Shown here: positions 24,723 to 38,070 of the stretch, piece after piece
Numbering within the stretch: position 1 is the first letter of the stretch
How the letters are laid out: each line of letters begins with the position of its first letter
From: Gossypium raimondii
Lineage: Eukaryota; Streptophyta; Magnoliopsida; Malvales; Malvaceae
Assembly (NCBI RefSeq): GCF_025698545.1
Contig: NC_068576.1
Location: forward strand, 56,022,094-56,086,093
Direction: 5' to 3'
Length of the DNA: 64,000 nt
Made by a program: the position numbers and the translations under genes
Notes under the pieces: generated by a model
What the model was told of the DNA's origin: nothing
Databases searched by the model: none
What the model saw: only the letters and a program-made list of their open reading frames with translations

Positions 24723-27700
24723 ATGATGAAGATCCGAATAGAAATTACGCTGTGTTTAGTCCTATTTCTAGTCCTCGCGCCATTTTGCATTTGCTCCGGC
24801 GAGCGGCTCCTTGTTGGCATGACTCTTGTTCGAAACGCCACCGCTCACGGCGCCGGTGATTAGCTTCTTTTTTTTTTTTTTGGTTTTTTTCACTTCTTCA
24901 TCCATTATAAGCTTTTAATGATTTGTCAGTGAACTGTTTTGGTTTGTGAATTTTTGACAGTCTGTTTGGATGGAAGTTTGCCGGCGTATCATCTTCACAG
25001 AGGATTCGGCGCCGGATCAAACAACTGGATTTTACAGTTTGAGGTAATTAAATAATTAATAACTGAGTTCATCCTTTGCTGTGGTATGCTTTACTATTTT
25101 TTCGTCAAAATATAAGATGATAAAAGCTAAATCGCCATCGCCATCGCCATCGCCATCGCATACGTATATGCTATTTAAATTCTTTAATGGCAAAATTGTG
25201 TAAAGACAGCGTTGAACCAAAAATGTTTCTGGTGTGAGAATTGGCGTGAATATGAGATTAGATTTAAGATTAGATGCTTTGGAAAATTGCAAATACCACC
25301 TTTGTTTGATACTGTTGCTCAACCCTAGGGTCTCGTGCATTTTACTTTTGTGTTTTTCTCTTTATCTTTTAGCGTTGGACCACAAGCGAGAACGGCTGAG
25401 TGGCAGCCGACTATTAGGTTGAATTTGTCAGATAAAGTTAAAATCATTCCATTGGAGACTAGCAAAAAGGTGTAAAAATAGAAAATAAATAATTCAGGCT
25501 ACAAATCGAGTGAATTAACGCTACTGCTTGATACTAATTGGTTCTCTTATTCTCGTCTTTGCGCTTTCAATCTAAATAAGATATGTATGTAATGCTGTCT
25601 GATTGAAAAAAAAATGATTGTCACATTGCAGCCATTAATGAATAAATTGCTATTATTTTTTGGTGTTATTGCTTAGATTTTACAAATAAATTCTAAAATT
25701 ATGCATAAATTTTAATTTAACATGTAATTGTATATATAAATTTTAATTTAGTATATTTATACACGTAAAATTTTAATTATGGTTCAATAATTATATTAAT
25801 AATTTATAAAATTAGATCAAATTAAAATTTCATTATAAAATTATACAAAATAAAATTTATATATATAATTACGCATTAAATCATAATTGTTATGTAGTTT
25901 TAGAATTTATTCTTTTATTATTTCACTAGAAAACCTTGTGTAAGTGAACGAATTAGATTTATTAGATGAATAACTCGACTGTGTTACAGTGTTAGTCCAA
26001 CAAATCCTGTAGTTTAATTGGTCATAGATTGTGCTCCACTAAAAGCTTAAAAATCTGAATTGGGCTAGTTAGACACGGTCCATATCTTGTCATCCTAGGA
26101 CGTGTTGGGCGGGCCTAACCCGTCAAATTAATTTTGTTACAAATACCTCTAACCTGGTAAAAGTTACAGAAGATAAAAGAAGAAAGAAATGTTGATTCTA
26201 ATTTAGAAGTTCCATTTTTAGTAATGATTATTTAGCTTAATAATAAATATATAGGTAAACTCTATTAGTAGTGATCCTATTATGAAAAGTTACAATATGT
26301 CACCCAAATATTAGTAAATTATTTTTAATCACCAAACTATGAAAAGTTACAAAATGTTTATTCAATTATTTAATTTTATCTTTTTGGTCAACCAACTATT
26401 TTAAATTTTTGGGAATTTACATTTTACGCTAGCCAGTTGATGACAAAAAATAAAATTCAATAATTGGATAACAAAAAAAATACTAATAGTTAAATAACCA
26501 TTTTGCAATTGGTGACTAAAAAAACATAGTCAAGTGATCCCTACTGTAGTTTACTCAAATATAAAAGGTTTCCATTTTCTTGAAAAAAGTTTGCATTTGA
26601 TACATTTTAGTAGTCATATAATATTTTCTCTATCCCATCAATTTAAAATATATTATTGAATGGTTGAAAGTTTTTACATAAATAAATAGTTAGAAAATTT
26701 AAATTTATGTCAAATTTGATGTGCATAGAATATGAAATATGACGATTGGTTTGTTAAAATATTAATTTTACAAAAATATATAGAAGACTTAAAACTACTT
26801 TAGTTTTTCACCGATATAAGTGGATCCCTCCCTAAATTTATATTCTAATTAGTACATATTTTTTTGTCATATGATGTAATATTATACATTATCAATATAT
26901 TATAGGGTTAATATTTGATACAACGACAGTGTACAATTTATAATTCCACAAGCAGCTTTAAAAAATTACCACGCATTTCAGCATTTTAATATATTTTATC
27001 ATACCCTACGTGATACTTGTCAACCTTTTGGCCTTATTTTTAGAGTCTAAAAATTCTAGTGATAGTGTACCAAATATTTTACTATATTATATTTAAACAG
27101 TTTCTTGTAAGAAAAGTTATGTTTGAAAAAAGCTGTACTATTAATGAACAAAAAAGAGCTGTTCTATTTATGGTCCCATAAAACAAATTAAAGTTGCAAA
27201 GAAAAGAAGAATAAAGAAGGCCCAAGCGTGGAGCCTAAGGAAAGACAAGAATCACGAGATTATCGGGATGACCACCTGGTCAGTTCCGGTAGGTCAGTAG
27301 GGTCCGATTATTAATTACTCTGAATTTTTAAATTTTATTCCATGCATACTATCATCTGTTTATCAGGGTGGTGGGTGGTGTAATGACATATCATCGTGCC
27401 TGGAGAGAGCCAAAACTCGCCGCGGATCAACTCGCTACATGAGCAAGTTAGAAGTCTTCTCTGGCATCTTAAGCAGCAACGCCTCCCTCAATCCAGGTTC
27501 ACTTTACTATCTTATTTCTCAATTGCCATATTTGTTACGTTTGGGTATATATACTGCATGTGATGCGATACGTAATTCATAAAAGATTTGGAAATTTTAA
27601 GAGAGAGTAAATAGAGTTTAAACCAATCAGACTCCAAAATAGACATGAAAATGGATGGGTTCGGATTATAACCACAGGTATACCAGTGGAAATTAACAAG

Positions 27701-30700
27701 GAAGTTATGGTTGATTAATGGGAATGTTTTAGATTTACGTAATATTGGTAGTCTGTCATACTCATATGGCTGGATGAAAGAAAAACAAACAAAAAGGAAA
27801 CGTGCATTGTAGTTGTTTTCTATTGGTATTCGACGCGACAATATCCATGCATTATTTCTTTTACATTATTTTGATGTTATCCATTACTTCAGTCCAAAAA
27901 GAAAAAAATATCCAATACTCTTATATATATTTAGCGTTTATTCATAAATAAAAATATATTAAAATTATTAACTTTGAAATGATGAAAGGAGTCGGATCCT
28001 ATTTTCCTTGACCAATCATTATAAGACTGTCGTTGAACCGGAGATCTAGTATGGTATAATGGTACTACTTTTGTTTGGAAAAGGGTAATCAATTTCCCGG
28101 TAATCATGCAGACATGCCCATGTTATGGTTTCGATTAATAAATAGTTTGCGGCAAAGTAGCAGTTGGCCATGTTATCCTGGCTGGCACCACTGGCTTCTC
28201 TGGCGGGCTTTCTTATGGTGCATTGTAAATTACATTTATAACCTTGCATGTTGACCCCATTTGAGGAATGTTTTCTTCGTCTTAATTCCTAAAATTTGAC
28301 CAACCATCAAATCGGTGGGAAGAAAGAAGGATTGTTTAGGTTTTGGTCCTTTTGGGTTCTTTGTATTCTCTTCATTTTGACATACGCATCATATATGTTC
28401 ATAGAATGTTTCTCCTACTGGCAACCATTAGAGATAATTGTGAAAAATGGGTAGTGGCAGCTGTTCCTTACTTGAAGTTGAACCATTTTTCCTTTACAAA
28501 GATATCCTTTGTATTGGTAAAAGTATTATGAAAACCTTTATACTAAAAATTGGATTGCATATTCCACCACCTACTTAAAAATAACAAATTAACACCTACT
28601 TAAAAATAATAAATTAATCTCGTATATCAGAATGAAGTACATATGGTGGGCTATTTGTCACTGTTTGGTTATTTGGTTAGGCTCCCCAGTCTTTAATAAT
28701 ACAAATGGAAAGATTGTTTTTACTAAAAAAAACTAATTTGCTTTTTGATTTAATGTGCAATGATTAATTTACTTATTTTTTAGTAGAAAAAACAAAATAC
28801 AATCTAACTCTTAATGCAAAAGCCTTTATGATACTTTTACCCCTTTATATCCGTTTAGTAGAACCACATTTATACCTAGCTTTTATGCATTTAGGGGAGA
28901 ATACAAAAAACTTCACTTACCTTCCTTGTTTACGATTCACTGAATAAGAAATGTAGATTGAACAAGCAAGTGTTATAATGACATTTCTTTTCTTTATGAT
29001 TGCTTTGGAATAATCATTAAATTGATCACTCGTTAAAATCAGATTTTTACAACTGGAACCGTGTGAAGCTGAGATATTGTGATGGAGCCTCATTTTCAGG
29101 AGATAGCAAGTTTGATAACGGGGTAATTTATCATTTTAGCTATGTGTCTTTAGTGTAACTTTTCTTTTTTAAAAATCATATTAATCTAAAACTCACAGTG
29201 TCATTTAAGTGCACGAATCATGAAGTCATGGTAGGATTTGTAGAAACTATGGCATTAAAAGTTGACTTATAAGATGTATATGCTGGGAAAGACCTTTTAA
29301 TTGGCTCTTTACTGATTCTTTCCCTATATATGCTTCTGAAATGAACAGACGTCATTGCTTTATTTCAGAGGGCAAAGAATTTGGGAAGCAATTATCCATG
29401 ATCTTCTACCTAAAGGGTTGTCAAGAGCACGCAAGGTAAGTTCAGATTACTACAAATGTTCATACAATATGACCTGCAGTGTTCAATTGTAATATTTTTT
29501 AAGTGAACTTCAGCAATACTTGACTTCTTTTGCTTTTTCTCTGCTCTAGGCCTTGCTTTCAGGTTGCTCTGCTGGGGGTCTAGCAACCTTTTTGCACTGT
29601 GACAACTTCACAAAGATGTTACCAAGCAATGCCAGTGTGAAATGTTTAAGCGATGCTGGATTTTTTCTGGATGAGTAAGTTTCATTTTTCTCTGCAACGG
29701 ACAATCTTCTATTTCCAGATGTTTACATATTTTGATTTTCAATTTGCAGACGAGACATAAGTTTGAATTATTCTATGAGGTCCTTCTATCATGATCTAGT
29801 TGCCTTACAGGTACTTAATTTAATCATTGGTTTAAATTGTGATTGTTGTATGTGTTTTGCTGGACATTGATACACAAGATAACTAATGACTATTTCTCGG
29901 AATTTATAGTATTCTTATATTAATGCTGCAAATGTATTCCAAGAAAAGGGCAACATGCAAGTTGCCATTTTATAGCGTATGAATAGGTCCATATTCTCTG
30001 CATGTGTTACATTATTTTTAGACTTTTCCTGATACATGAAAACTAGCGCGTGTGAATTAACACAGAATGTGCCTAGTTAAACTCTGTTTTGAACCTGTAC
30101 CATTATTGTTCACATCAATAAACTGTACATGACAGGGGATAGAACAAAATCTAAATCCAAATTGCACGAGGTCGATCAGCAATCCAAAGCTGGTATGATC
30201 TCCGTCACCCTCTAATGCATACAAGAACGACTAACTTTTTTGCTTGCAGCTCAAGGTATGTAACTTCTTTTTTTCTGCAGTGTTTCTTTCCCCAGTACGC
30301 ATTGAACTATATCTCAACACCTTATTTCATCTTGAATTCAGCTTATGATGTATTCCAGGTAAAATTTTCATTGCTCTAGCATGTTTTATAAACCCACTAC
30401 TATTCAATCTCGAGTCAATGTTCTAACATAGTGTGATATGACCATAACTTTAACCATCGTGTTCTTTCCCCCTCAGTTCCATCATAGTTTGGTTCCACCA
30501 TCTGCTGATTTGCACGGACACTGGAATCGTTGCAAGCTTGACCCAGCTGCATGCAGTGCATACCAGATCAGTGTATTGCAAGGTTGGTTTATGATGCTGA
30601 TAAAATCAAACACACACACATATATTAAAATTTAAAGCTTGTGCTAGGTTTGAGGCGTGATATGCTTGTGGCTCTTTACCCATTCTACAAAAATTCAAGA

Positions 30701-31507
30701 AGAGATGGGATGTTTTTAAATTCATGCTTTGCTCATTGCCAAAGTGAGTCACAGGACACATGGTTTGCTGTTGATTCTCCAAGAATACACAATAAGGTAG
30801 GTTCACTAATTAAGACAATCTTTATTATACAATAAGGTTAACATGTTTTATTTCCAGAAGCAATTGATTATACATGATATTTGATACTTTTAAAAACTTT
30901 ATAATACATTTTTTCTTTGACAGACCATTGCTGAAGCAGTTGGAGATTGGTACTTTAGCAGAAAAATAACCAAAGAGATTGATTGTCCATATCCATGCGA
31001 TAAAACTTGCCACAACCTTATACCTTCACCTCAGGTAATGTCTCCGTACAACCTAGGTAAAACTGCTATTAATATCCCTGTATTAGGAGTTAGATTGCAT
31101 TTTACACATTTTACTCGAAAAATGGACAAAGTGGGCCCCGCATGTTAAATCAAAGAGTAAATTGATTATTCTGTTAAAAATTTCATGTATTTCTATGGTT
31201 AAAAACGGGTCTTTGTACATCAGCATGAGTTATACGTGGCATGCATGTATCACTATTTGTCCATTTTTAATAATAGAAATGGATGAATTTTTTAATGAAA
31301 AGGACCAATTTACTCTTTAATGTAACGTACAACGACTAATTTTGCTCATTTTTTTTATTAGAGGGAGCAAAATGTAATCTAATTTCTATTACAGGGTCTC
31401 AATGCTACTTTTACCTACAACCTACAATCTTCCTGACAGGGCTGCTATTTGGTAAAAATAACACTGTTGTCGCCATTGAAATGCATCTGCAGGTTTCACT
31501 GAGATAG
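24723..31507 (+). CDS. PAE: pectin acetylesterase (CE13 family)
   Basis: A secreted esterase that removes acetyl groups from cell-wall pectin. Thirteen exons: 24723-24855, 24961-25043, 27367-27496, 29043-29122, 29349-29435, 29550-29674, 29750-29810, 30136-30192, 30281-30358, 30477-30582, 30648-30796, 30924-31034, 31493-31507. All introns are GT-AG and the protein is 404 aa, within the family's usual 390-420. A hydrophobic signal peptide spans about residues 5-26. Family blocks: [26 protein letters not shown], and the nucleophile elbow SGCSAGG with Ser178. The likely triad partners are Asp275 (NSAYD) and His343 (CFAHCQ), as in the Notum/PAE fold. The second ATG at 24726 could also serve as start. 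The last exon codes only VSLR and lies behind a repeat-bearing intron, so it is the least certain part. Intron 2 is 2.3 kb and carries repeats. Confidence 0.92.
25131..25159. repeat. (ATCGCC)n hexanucleotide microsatellite
   Basis: Nearly five ATCGCC units sit in pectin acetylesterase intron 2; a candidate polymorphic marker. Confidence 0.9.
25655..25930. mobile_element. foldback repeat in pectin acetylesterase intron 2
   Basis: The left arm (TTTTACAAATAAATTCTAAA; TGCATAAATTTTAATTTAA) is inverted on the right (AATTACGCATTAAATC; GTAGTTTTAGAATTTATTC). The element is about 275 bp, very AT-rich and non-coding. Confidence 0.55.
26255..26565. mobile_element. family A element in pectin acetylesterase intron 2
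   Basis: A compact copy: left GTAAACTCTATTAGTAGTGA and right GATCCCTACTGTAGTTTACTC are inverted. Inner phrases (CTATGAAAAGTTACAAAATG; ACCATTTTGCAATTGGTGAC) are also paired. About 310 bp, the best short example of this family in the window. Confidence 0.65.
27497..29042 (+). other. pectin acetylesterase intron 3
   Basis: A 1.5-kb intron. Its second half (about 28715-28850) holds part of a family B foldback repeat, recognisable by ATTTACTTATTTTTTAGTAG and GATACTTTTACCC. The first half has no recognised gene. Confidence 0.5.
31056..31432. mobile_element. family B foldback repeat in pectin acetylesterase last intron
   Basis: The left end (GTAAAACTGC; GAGTTAGATTGCATTTTACA) and the right end (GCAAAATGTAATCTAATTTC; ATGCTACTTTTACC) are inverted. 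Inner phrases TTAAATCAAAGAGTAAATTG and GGACCAATTTACTCTTTAAT also pair. It fills most of the intron between the penultimate and the tiny terminal coding exon. Confidence 0.65.
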
Positions 31508-32540
31508 ATTATTCTTTTTCTTCCAAGAACAAATTCTTCAGTATACATCATATCTGTTGAACCTGGTCGTTCGCACGCCGTAGCTTTAATGGTGATTAAA
31601 CGAAGTCCAGGTATTTTAATGTTTTAATTCTTTTTTAAAAAGTGATTGTTGCCCCAAAATCACATATCATTTAATTACAATTCATTCAAAACAATGAATG
31701 AAACCAATTGATTTCCATTCATTGTTTAAAAAAACAAACTTTTATAATAGCAGGATAGCAGCAAAACTGTGTCGAAGTTACGGTTTTTCCTATTTTTTTT
31801 AAATTGGTCGTAATTGTAATTGAAATTGAAAATTACTTTCTATACATAAAAATAGGCAACAATATTCATTACTTTTATTATTTTCTTTGCATTATATTGT
31901 AGTAGAATATGATCCTTGTATTAACACCTTATTTTTCATGATCAATTCAATTAGATTATTAGTTCTGCAGGTGTAATAATCGTGGTAAAGATCTATTTTA
32001 ATTCATTATATTCTGAAATAGTGAATTTAAATTTATTCTCATTTTATTTTCTCAAATGCAAAATTTAAACATTATTAGTTATAAATATATTAATAGGTAC
32101 CCATACCCTAATTAAAAATGATACCACCCTTAAAACTCTACATTTCGATTAATATTTTTGTTATTTATGATTTCTCAGTGAAAACAAATTATAAAAGTGT
32201 AAAAAAAAATCAAAAGAAGAAATAATATAAGTATCATCAACCAAAGAAATGTCTTAGTTAAGGAGGTAAATAGTTATGTCTCATAAGATCTTGATCTTCA
32301 ATAATATCAATAATGAATAATTCATCTGGCCAAAAATAATAATAATTTAGAGAAATCGAATTTTACATTTTTTAATTTCAACATGGATAATACAGATTTG
32401 AACACCTTAATGCTGGTGCAAAGAAACAAATATAAAGAAAGAATACAATGAATTTGAATGTAACATTTTTAATATCTATAACCAAGGTTTTAAGGTTGAA
32501 GTTCACCTTTTTAATCTAAAAAATGATGGAAAAGAATTGC
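31508..32540. other. intergenic between convergent genes
   Basis: Holds the 3' ends of the pectin acetylesterase and P450 genes, which converge here. AT-rich, with no other gene or clear repeat. Confidence 0.5.
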
Positions 32541-35500
32541 TTAGAGGGGTTTAACTAGGAGGGGCAGTCCATATCTAGGCCTTAAAGAAAGCAAAATGGA
32601 AGGTGAATGGCGATAATTTGATGAGAGGGAGAAGGAAAACCTAGTGAGCATAAGTGTTACTATAACTTTATATTCCATCGTTGTCAAATTCTTTCCAACA
32701 CACATCCTACCTCCGAATCCGAATGGCAAAAATCCCATCTTGTGTTTACACCCACCATATAAAGGATCATCTTTAAACCTTTCTGGCTTAAACTCGTTAA
32801 CATCATCGCCCCATAATGTTGGATCGTGGTGCATTGCTACGACGTCGATCCAGATGTTGGTTCCATTAGGGATAACAAGATCATCCACCTTTATATCTTC
32901 TCTTGCTTGTCTTTGTGCATTTGGTGCTGGCGAGTATAGTCTTAGCACTTCTTTCATCACCCATCCCATCTACAAGTCATAGCCACTTAGTATTATTCAC
33001 CCAAAACTAAATTCTCAAAAAAGAAAAAGAAGGCAGAGAAAAATTCCAAAATTAAATAAATAAATAACTCCATGTGGAATTCGTTGGTACTTTAGAGTTT
33101 AGAACCAATTCAAAACTAGTGGGGAGCTACCACTTGCCACAGTTGAAGTGTCAAAGGAAGTAATTTGACTTGTTTCTACATATGAAATGACATGACTCCC
33201 AAATGGTTGAACTTTGACCTTTGACATATGGGATATATATACATATATATTTTAACTTTCGCTTATAAAAATTCTCATATTATGACTTGGGAAACACATG
33301 TACACTTGAAAATTAATGAAGAAATTGATTGGAAATGAAGGAGAATGGAAAAAGAATTATAATAGAAGTCACTTGGATCAAGTTTAAAAGAGTTTAATAA
33401 CAAGGGCGAAATTAGAAAAAAATTTAGGGGGCCAAAATTAAATTTTAATTTTTAATAATTTATATTTTTATAATTTTTAAAGGATTAAATTAAATTTTTA
33501 TTACTTTTAGGAGGGCTGGGGCTCCTGCTAACCCCCAAGATCCACCACTATTTAATAAGGTCACTTAAATAGATTTTTGAAATTGAATTTTATTGATGAA
33601 AAATAGTAGTATTAATATTTGCAATATCACTTCCTCAAAATTGGGTTACCATAGTAGAAAAAAATATATGTATGAATAGAAGTTATGAATGCACACAATA
33701 TGTAAAGTTAAAGGTTTAAAACTTATGATGTGTGAAAATTTATTGATTTTATATAAAAACACGAAAAAAGGCAAATAGTCTTATGTTATATTTGTAATTT
33801 TGTAAATGTAAAGAATTTTCAATAATTTTTGATTGACTTGATGCTAAGATGACTTGTGACATCAACTCAGTTAGGCTTAATATAAGTATATATCTAAATA
33901 TATAGATATAGTAAAGACATTTACCTTCTTTAAGTCAGCAAGCTTAGTGAAATCGATCTCTCCATCTCCAATCACTTGTTTAATTTCATCCCTCAATTGG
34001 TTTTGCCAATCGGGATACGTGGCCAAAAGCAACAATGTCCAAGTGAGTGCCAATGCAGTGGTTTCATGGCCGCCGAAGAAGAAAGTCTTGCACTCGTCGA
34101 CAAGCTCCCTCGCTGTCAAGCTCTTCCCCGACCGTCCGTCAACGAGGCCACCTTCCATCAACAAACCCAACAAATCCTTCTGAGGGGACGTCCCAATATC
34201 CAAACTCTTTTTACGAGCATCGATTATAGATAAAAGCAATTGGTCAATTTCTTTTCCGAGTCTCTTGGCTTCTAGGTTTTTCTTAGGGCACATCCATTTG
34301 CTAAATGGAACGCCAACATAACGGTTGGAGTTGAAAAGTGTGATTTGCATGGCTCTTAGTTTTTCAAACACTTTGTTCCCATTTTGGTAACTCAACCCGA
34401 AGCTGGTCCTCGCGATGATCTCCCCTGCGGTCGTTGTGATTTCCCTTTCGACGTCGATTTCGGGATAACCAGAGCTTATTAGAGTAGCCCATTGGTCTAA
34501 CATCTTCGTTGTCGGTTCCACCATCAAGCTTGCCATAGCCTACACTATCAAAGCAAAATGTATTTCATCAGGGTTTTTATCAAATATATTTTTAATGACT
34601 AATGTATCCTTTAATGTCCGTTTTAAAAAAAAATAAAATTTTAAGTTCGTGGCTACCCTTACAATAATATTTTCTTCAAAAATCAAACTTAAATTCTTTA
34701 TAAGAATGTAATGTAATGTGATTTACTCAATACCCTAACAAAAATGAATAGTCAAATTTCAATTTGTTAATGCACTCTATGCTTTGTTTGGTTATTGAAG
34801 TATTGAGGAAGGAGTTTATTCAACAAGTATGTGTTGGAATAGTTAGCAATGGTCAAAATTTTCAATTTGGCTTGTAATGGTAATTTTTTTTTACTTATTT
34901 TTTATTCTTTCATTAATTAAAATATTTAAAATAATTGAGATCAAAGTTTAAAAATTGACTCCATAAATAATTAGTATTACATTTTGCCTAGACAAAAGGA
35001 ATAATTAATAAAATTTAAACTTGAAAATAAAACCTTGATCTTTAAAGTGAGTAAAAGGAATAAGAGATGTTGAAAAGATAATACCCTAAATATATAAATC
35101 TATACACGGATGTAATGTCATCTTAACGAATACAACTTTTAATTTATATACAATAATGACTAATTCTCTTCCACTATCAATATCGCAGTCTATAAATATA
35201 GTTTTAAGATCAAAAATATCTTTTGCAGCTATTTTCTATCCGTTGCAATGCATCTTTACTTTAATCGTGCCATGTTTTAAATATAATGATTTGTTTAGTG
35301 TTAATATTATCAACTAACTAAATGTACCAAAAAATTAGAGTATTTTTTATTAATTTCATTATAAGTTTTGATCATATTTGTTTTTTAATATAATATCTAG
35401 AATTATTTATAGTCCCTTTAACCTATAAACAGGAGGATAATACGCTTTATCGCACTCAAATCTACATTCTCCTACATTGAAGATAATACTCATACCAATC

Positions 35501-37143
35501 GAGTTAAGATCCAATCGACCTAGAAATTCTTTTTAAAAAATTTATACTTTGTAATCACCTCATGTAATGATAACTCAAAACTTTTGGATTTCTTAAATAT
35601 ATATATACAACTAATTTTATTTATAAATAAATAAATGGCTTCATATATATATATATATATATATAGGACCAGGTCCAATGTTAGGTATAAATGCATGTTT
35701 TCGTGCTTTTGAACAAAAAAGAAAAATGCTTGTTTTCCTGCAAACTTTTACTTTATTTTTGTGTATTAATTGTTCCGTTAACTTTACATGAATATATGAT
35801 TATGGTTGTTTGAATCTCATAGGATACGATGGGTTGGATTAAAATTAGTTGAAAATTTTATTTGAGAAGAAATATCAAATGAGTTAGATTGAATTGATGA
35901 ATTAAATAATAAATTAAACCGTTTTTATTTTAATTTTAAATGTTTTACTGTTATAAATTTTAATTAATTATTTAATCCAACTGCATCAAAACCATTCAAA
36001 TTAATAAATTGAAGAACTAACATGTTGTGTTGAATGACCCGTTTGGTTTTGAAAACAAATGTTTTCTACTTTACAAGTTAGACTTTTACGCTTTCAGAGA
36101 CGCTGTGTACACAATGGAGCCTAAGTTGTTTTCGGATAAATTAACATTTAGTCTTTTAAATTTGATAATTTTTTAATTTAGTCCCTAAACATTTTTCTCT
36201 ATTAATCTTAAAATTTGACGACATTTCTTAATTTAATCCTTAAATTTGGATTCCATTCAAGAATAATGGCATAACACTGAGATTATGGAATTTAAATTTT
36301 TATATAAATTTAAAAAATTAAAAATTATTAAAGAACTTTTAGGTGATAGCAAACATAATCTTAAAATGTCATCTTAACAAAATCCATGAAAAAAATCACT
36401 AACAAATTCCCAGGCTAATATGGACAAAAAAAAAATGAAGGGCCAAAGCCTTAGGGATTAAATATTACTTTAAGCATTTGTTCTTTTAATTTGTAAAGAG
36501 ATAAAAAGGAGAGAAAATACGAAGGATAATAATACCTTTAAGTTACAAGGAGAAAATGCAGGCGTAATAACATGGCGATGGCGAACCCACTCATCTCCCT
36601 CAACCATCACCAACCCACTTCCAAACATAGGCTCCCTATCATGTTTAAACACTTTGGGTTTCCCCCAACTCTTTCCCAACACCCCCGCCGACATGTTCTT
36701 TAAAAACTCCGGTTCCGCAACGTACAAAAACGGCTCCGTCCCCAGCCAGTATATGAACAATTTCCCTGCAACACAAAAACACAAGCTCAAACAAGCCGTA
36801 AAATCATAAGCCATATACTGTTTAGGACCAAATTTAGAAAAAAAAAAAAAAACTTACCATATGATTTCTGCCAACGAGCAAAATAAGGAAACACAGTGGA
36901 GTGTATATCGTGGGAAACAACATTAAGTGAAGAAGAAACGTTTATATTCATACTGTTTTTCATCTCTGTGATGTTTCCCATTGGAAAACTAGGGATTGGA
37001 CCTGTAAATCCATTTTTTTTAATCTTTTTGTAAGCTCTAATGGGTAGAACCCAGCATGAGAATATCAATGTGGAGAAGAAATGAAGAGAAAAACTTATGG
37101 TGGCTATGGTGAAAAAAATTTGAAATAACAGGAAAACCCCCAT
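32541..37143 (-). CDS. cytochrome P450, CYP72 clan
   Basis: A heme-thiolate monooxygenase anchored in the ER membrane. Four exons, 37143-36858, 36765-36536, 34539-33925 and 32969-32541, with GT-AG introns, join to 519 aa, the normal length. N-terminal hydrophobic anchor about residues 3-35, then the proline-containing hinge GPIPSFPMGN. Helix-I oxygen-binding motif GGHETT (328-333), ExxR as EVLR (384-387), PERF (439-442), and the heme loop PFGFGGRMCVG (459-469) with axial Cys467. The blocks VDECKTFFFGGHETTALALTW and HSPSILLSLRPRYGLPL match CYP72-clan enzymes of the CYP735/709/714/749 type; such genes are often labelled cytokinin-hydroxylase-like. Substrate and exact family cannot be settled here. 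A TATA box at about 37258 fits the start codon. All key residues are present. Confidence 0.92.
33405..33550. mobile_element. small element remnant in P450 last intron
   Basis: Begins CAAGGGCGAAATTAG, continues TTTAGGGGGCCAAAATTAAA, and ends GGGGCTCCTGCTAACCCCC. It resembles the 201-bp MITE at 41660-41860. Borders are approximate. Confidence 0.4.
34540..36535 (-). other. P450 intron 2, repeat-bearing
   Basis: A 2-kb intron. It has an (AT)n tract near 35645-35665, and at about 36130-36300 'tttagtccctaaac' phrases like those around 37500 and 41530. No other gene is seen. Confidence 0.45.
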
Positions 37144-37256
37144 TTTTTGTAGCTCTCTCGGGATCTATATAAGCAAGGTGTATAATTCTTAGTGTATATA
37201 TGTGTGTATGTATATGTATGAGCTAAATTTGTATGGAGATTGATGAAATTTTAAGA

Positions 37257-37269
37257 GGGTATTTATAGG
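37257..37269 (-). promoter_or_regulatory. TATA box of the P450 gene
   Basis: On the minus strand CCTATAAATACCC lies about 115 bp upstream of the P450 ATG, giving an expected transcription start near 37230. Spacing and sequence are typical of plant TATA promoters. Confidence 0.7.
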
Positions 37270-37479
37270 ACTAGAAAGGAAGACTTGGGGGGAATTCAAG
37301 AATGTCGGAAATTTGACTCCACACCCATTTTCAAGTCTTAAAAATCTCATGTTGGACCTTTTGGAAAAAAGAAGGAAAAAAAAGAAAAAAAGCTGCTTGC
37401 ATGAATTGTATTCATCACTATCTTTTCAAATATATTGGCCATCTCTGTCCGGAATTTTACGATTTGATTTGAATATGAA

Positions 37480-37872
37480 TGGGATAAATCAACAATTTAG
37501 GCTCTAAATTTAGTAATTTTTCAATTTGGTCCTTTGATTTTTTTAGTTCGTTTTTGTTTCATAATATGATAATTTTTCTTAATTTGATCCATAAACTTCA
37601 ATTATGTTAAGGTATGATAACGTGTTACTTTGAGAATGTACAAGATCATCACTTGAATTTTTTATAAAATTAAAATTAAAATTAAAAATTGTAGATTATT
37701 TATATTTTATATTTTATATTTTATAAAATTAAAATAAATTAGTTTATGAATGGAATAAAGCAATACTTTAGTCTCTAAATTTGGTCCTTGAACTTTTTTT
37801 AGTTTGCTTTAAGTCTCGGCATTTAGTAATTTTTCTCAATTTGGTCCATAAACTTGGATTATGTTAAGGTAT
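37480..37872. repeat. diverged tandem repeat split by LTR insertion (left part)
   Basis: Two diverged units, about 37481-37623 and 37752-37872, share the order 'ctctaaattt', 'aatttggtcc', 'cataaactt' and ATTATGTTAAGGTAT. The second is interrupted after GGTAT by the solo LTR and resumes at 39895 (GATGCGGC...), running to about 40140. Confidence 0.6.
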
Positions 37873-38057
37873 TGTAATACCCAATTTTAGCCCGGACTCA
37901 CATATGGAAACATAATCTTCGAGGATATGCAATCTTAGATATGATATGTAATCTTATAAGATGTGATTTTGTAATCTTAGAGATTTAATTTGTAGATACC
38001 CTTTAATCTTCACCGTTGATGTAATTGATCTGTACCGTTGGATTTGGGGAGGCTCAA

Positions 38058-38070
38058 CTATAAATAGAGG
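38058..38070 (+). promoter_or_regulatory. TATA box of the solo LTR
   Basis: CTATAAATAGAGG followed by GCCTCTCCCTTCATTG is a textbook plant TATA and start region, marking the U3/R boundary of the LTR. Confidence 0.7.

Noticed and set aside
33947..34233. Plus-strand frames of 60-85 codons
   Set aside because: They are antisense to P450 exon 3, whose motifs and splice sites are complete.
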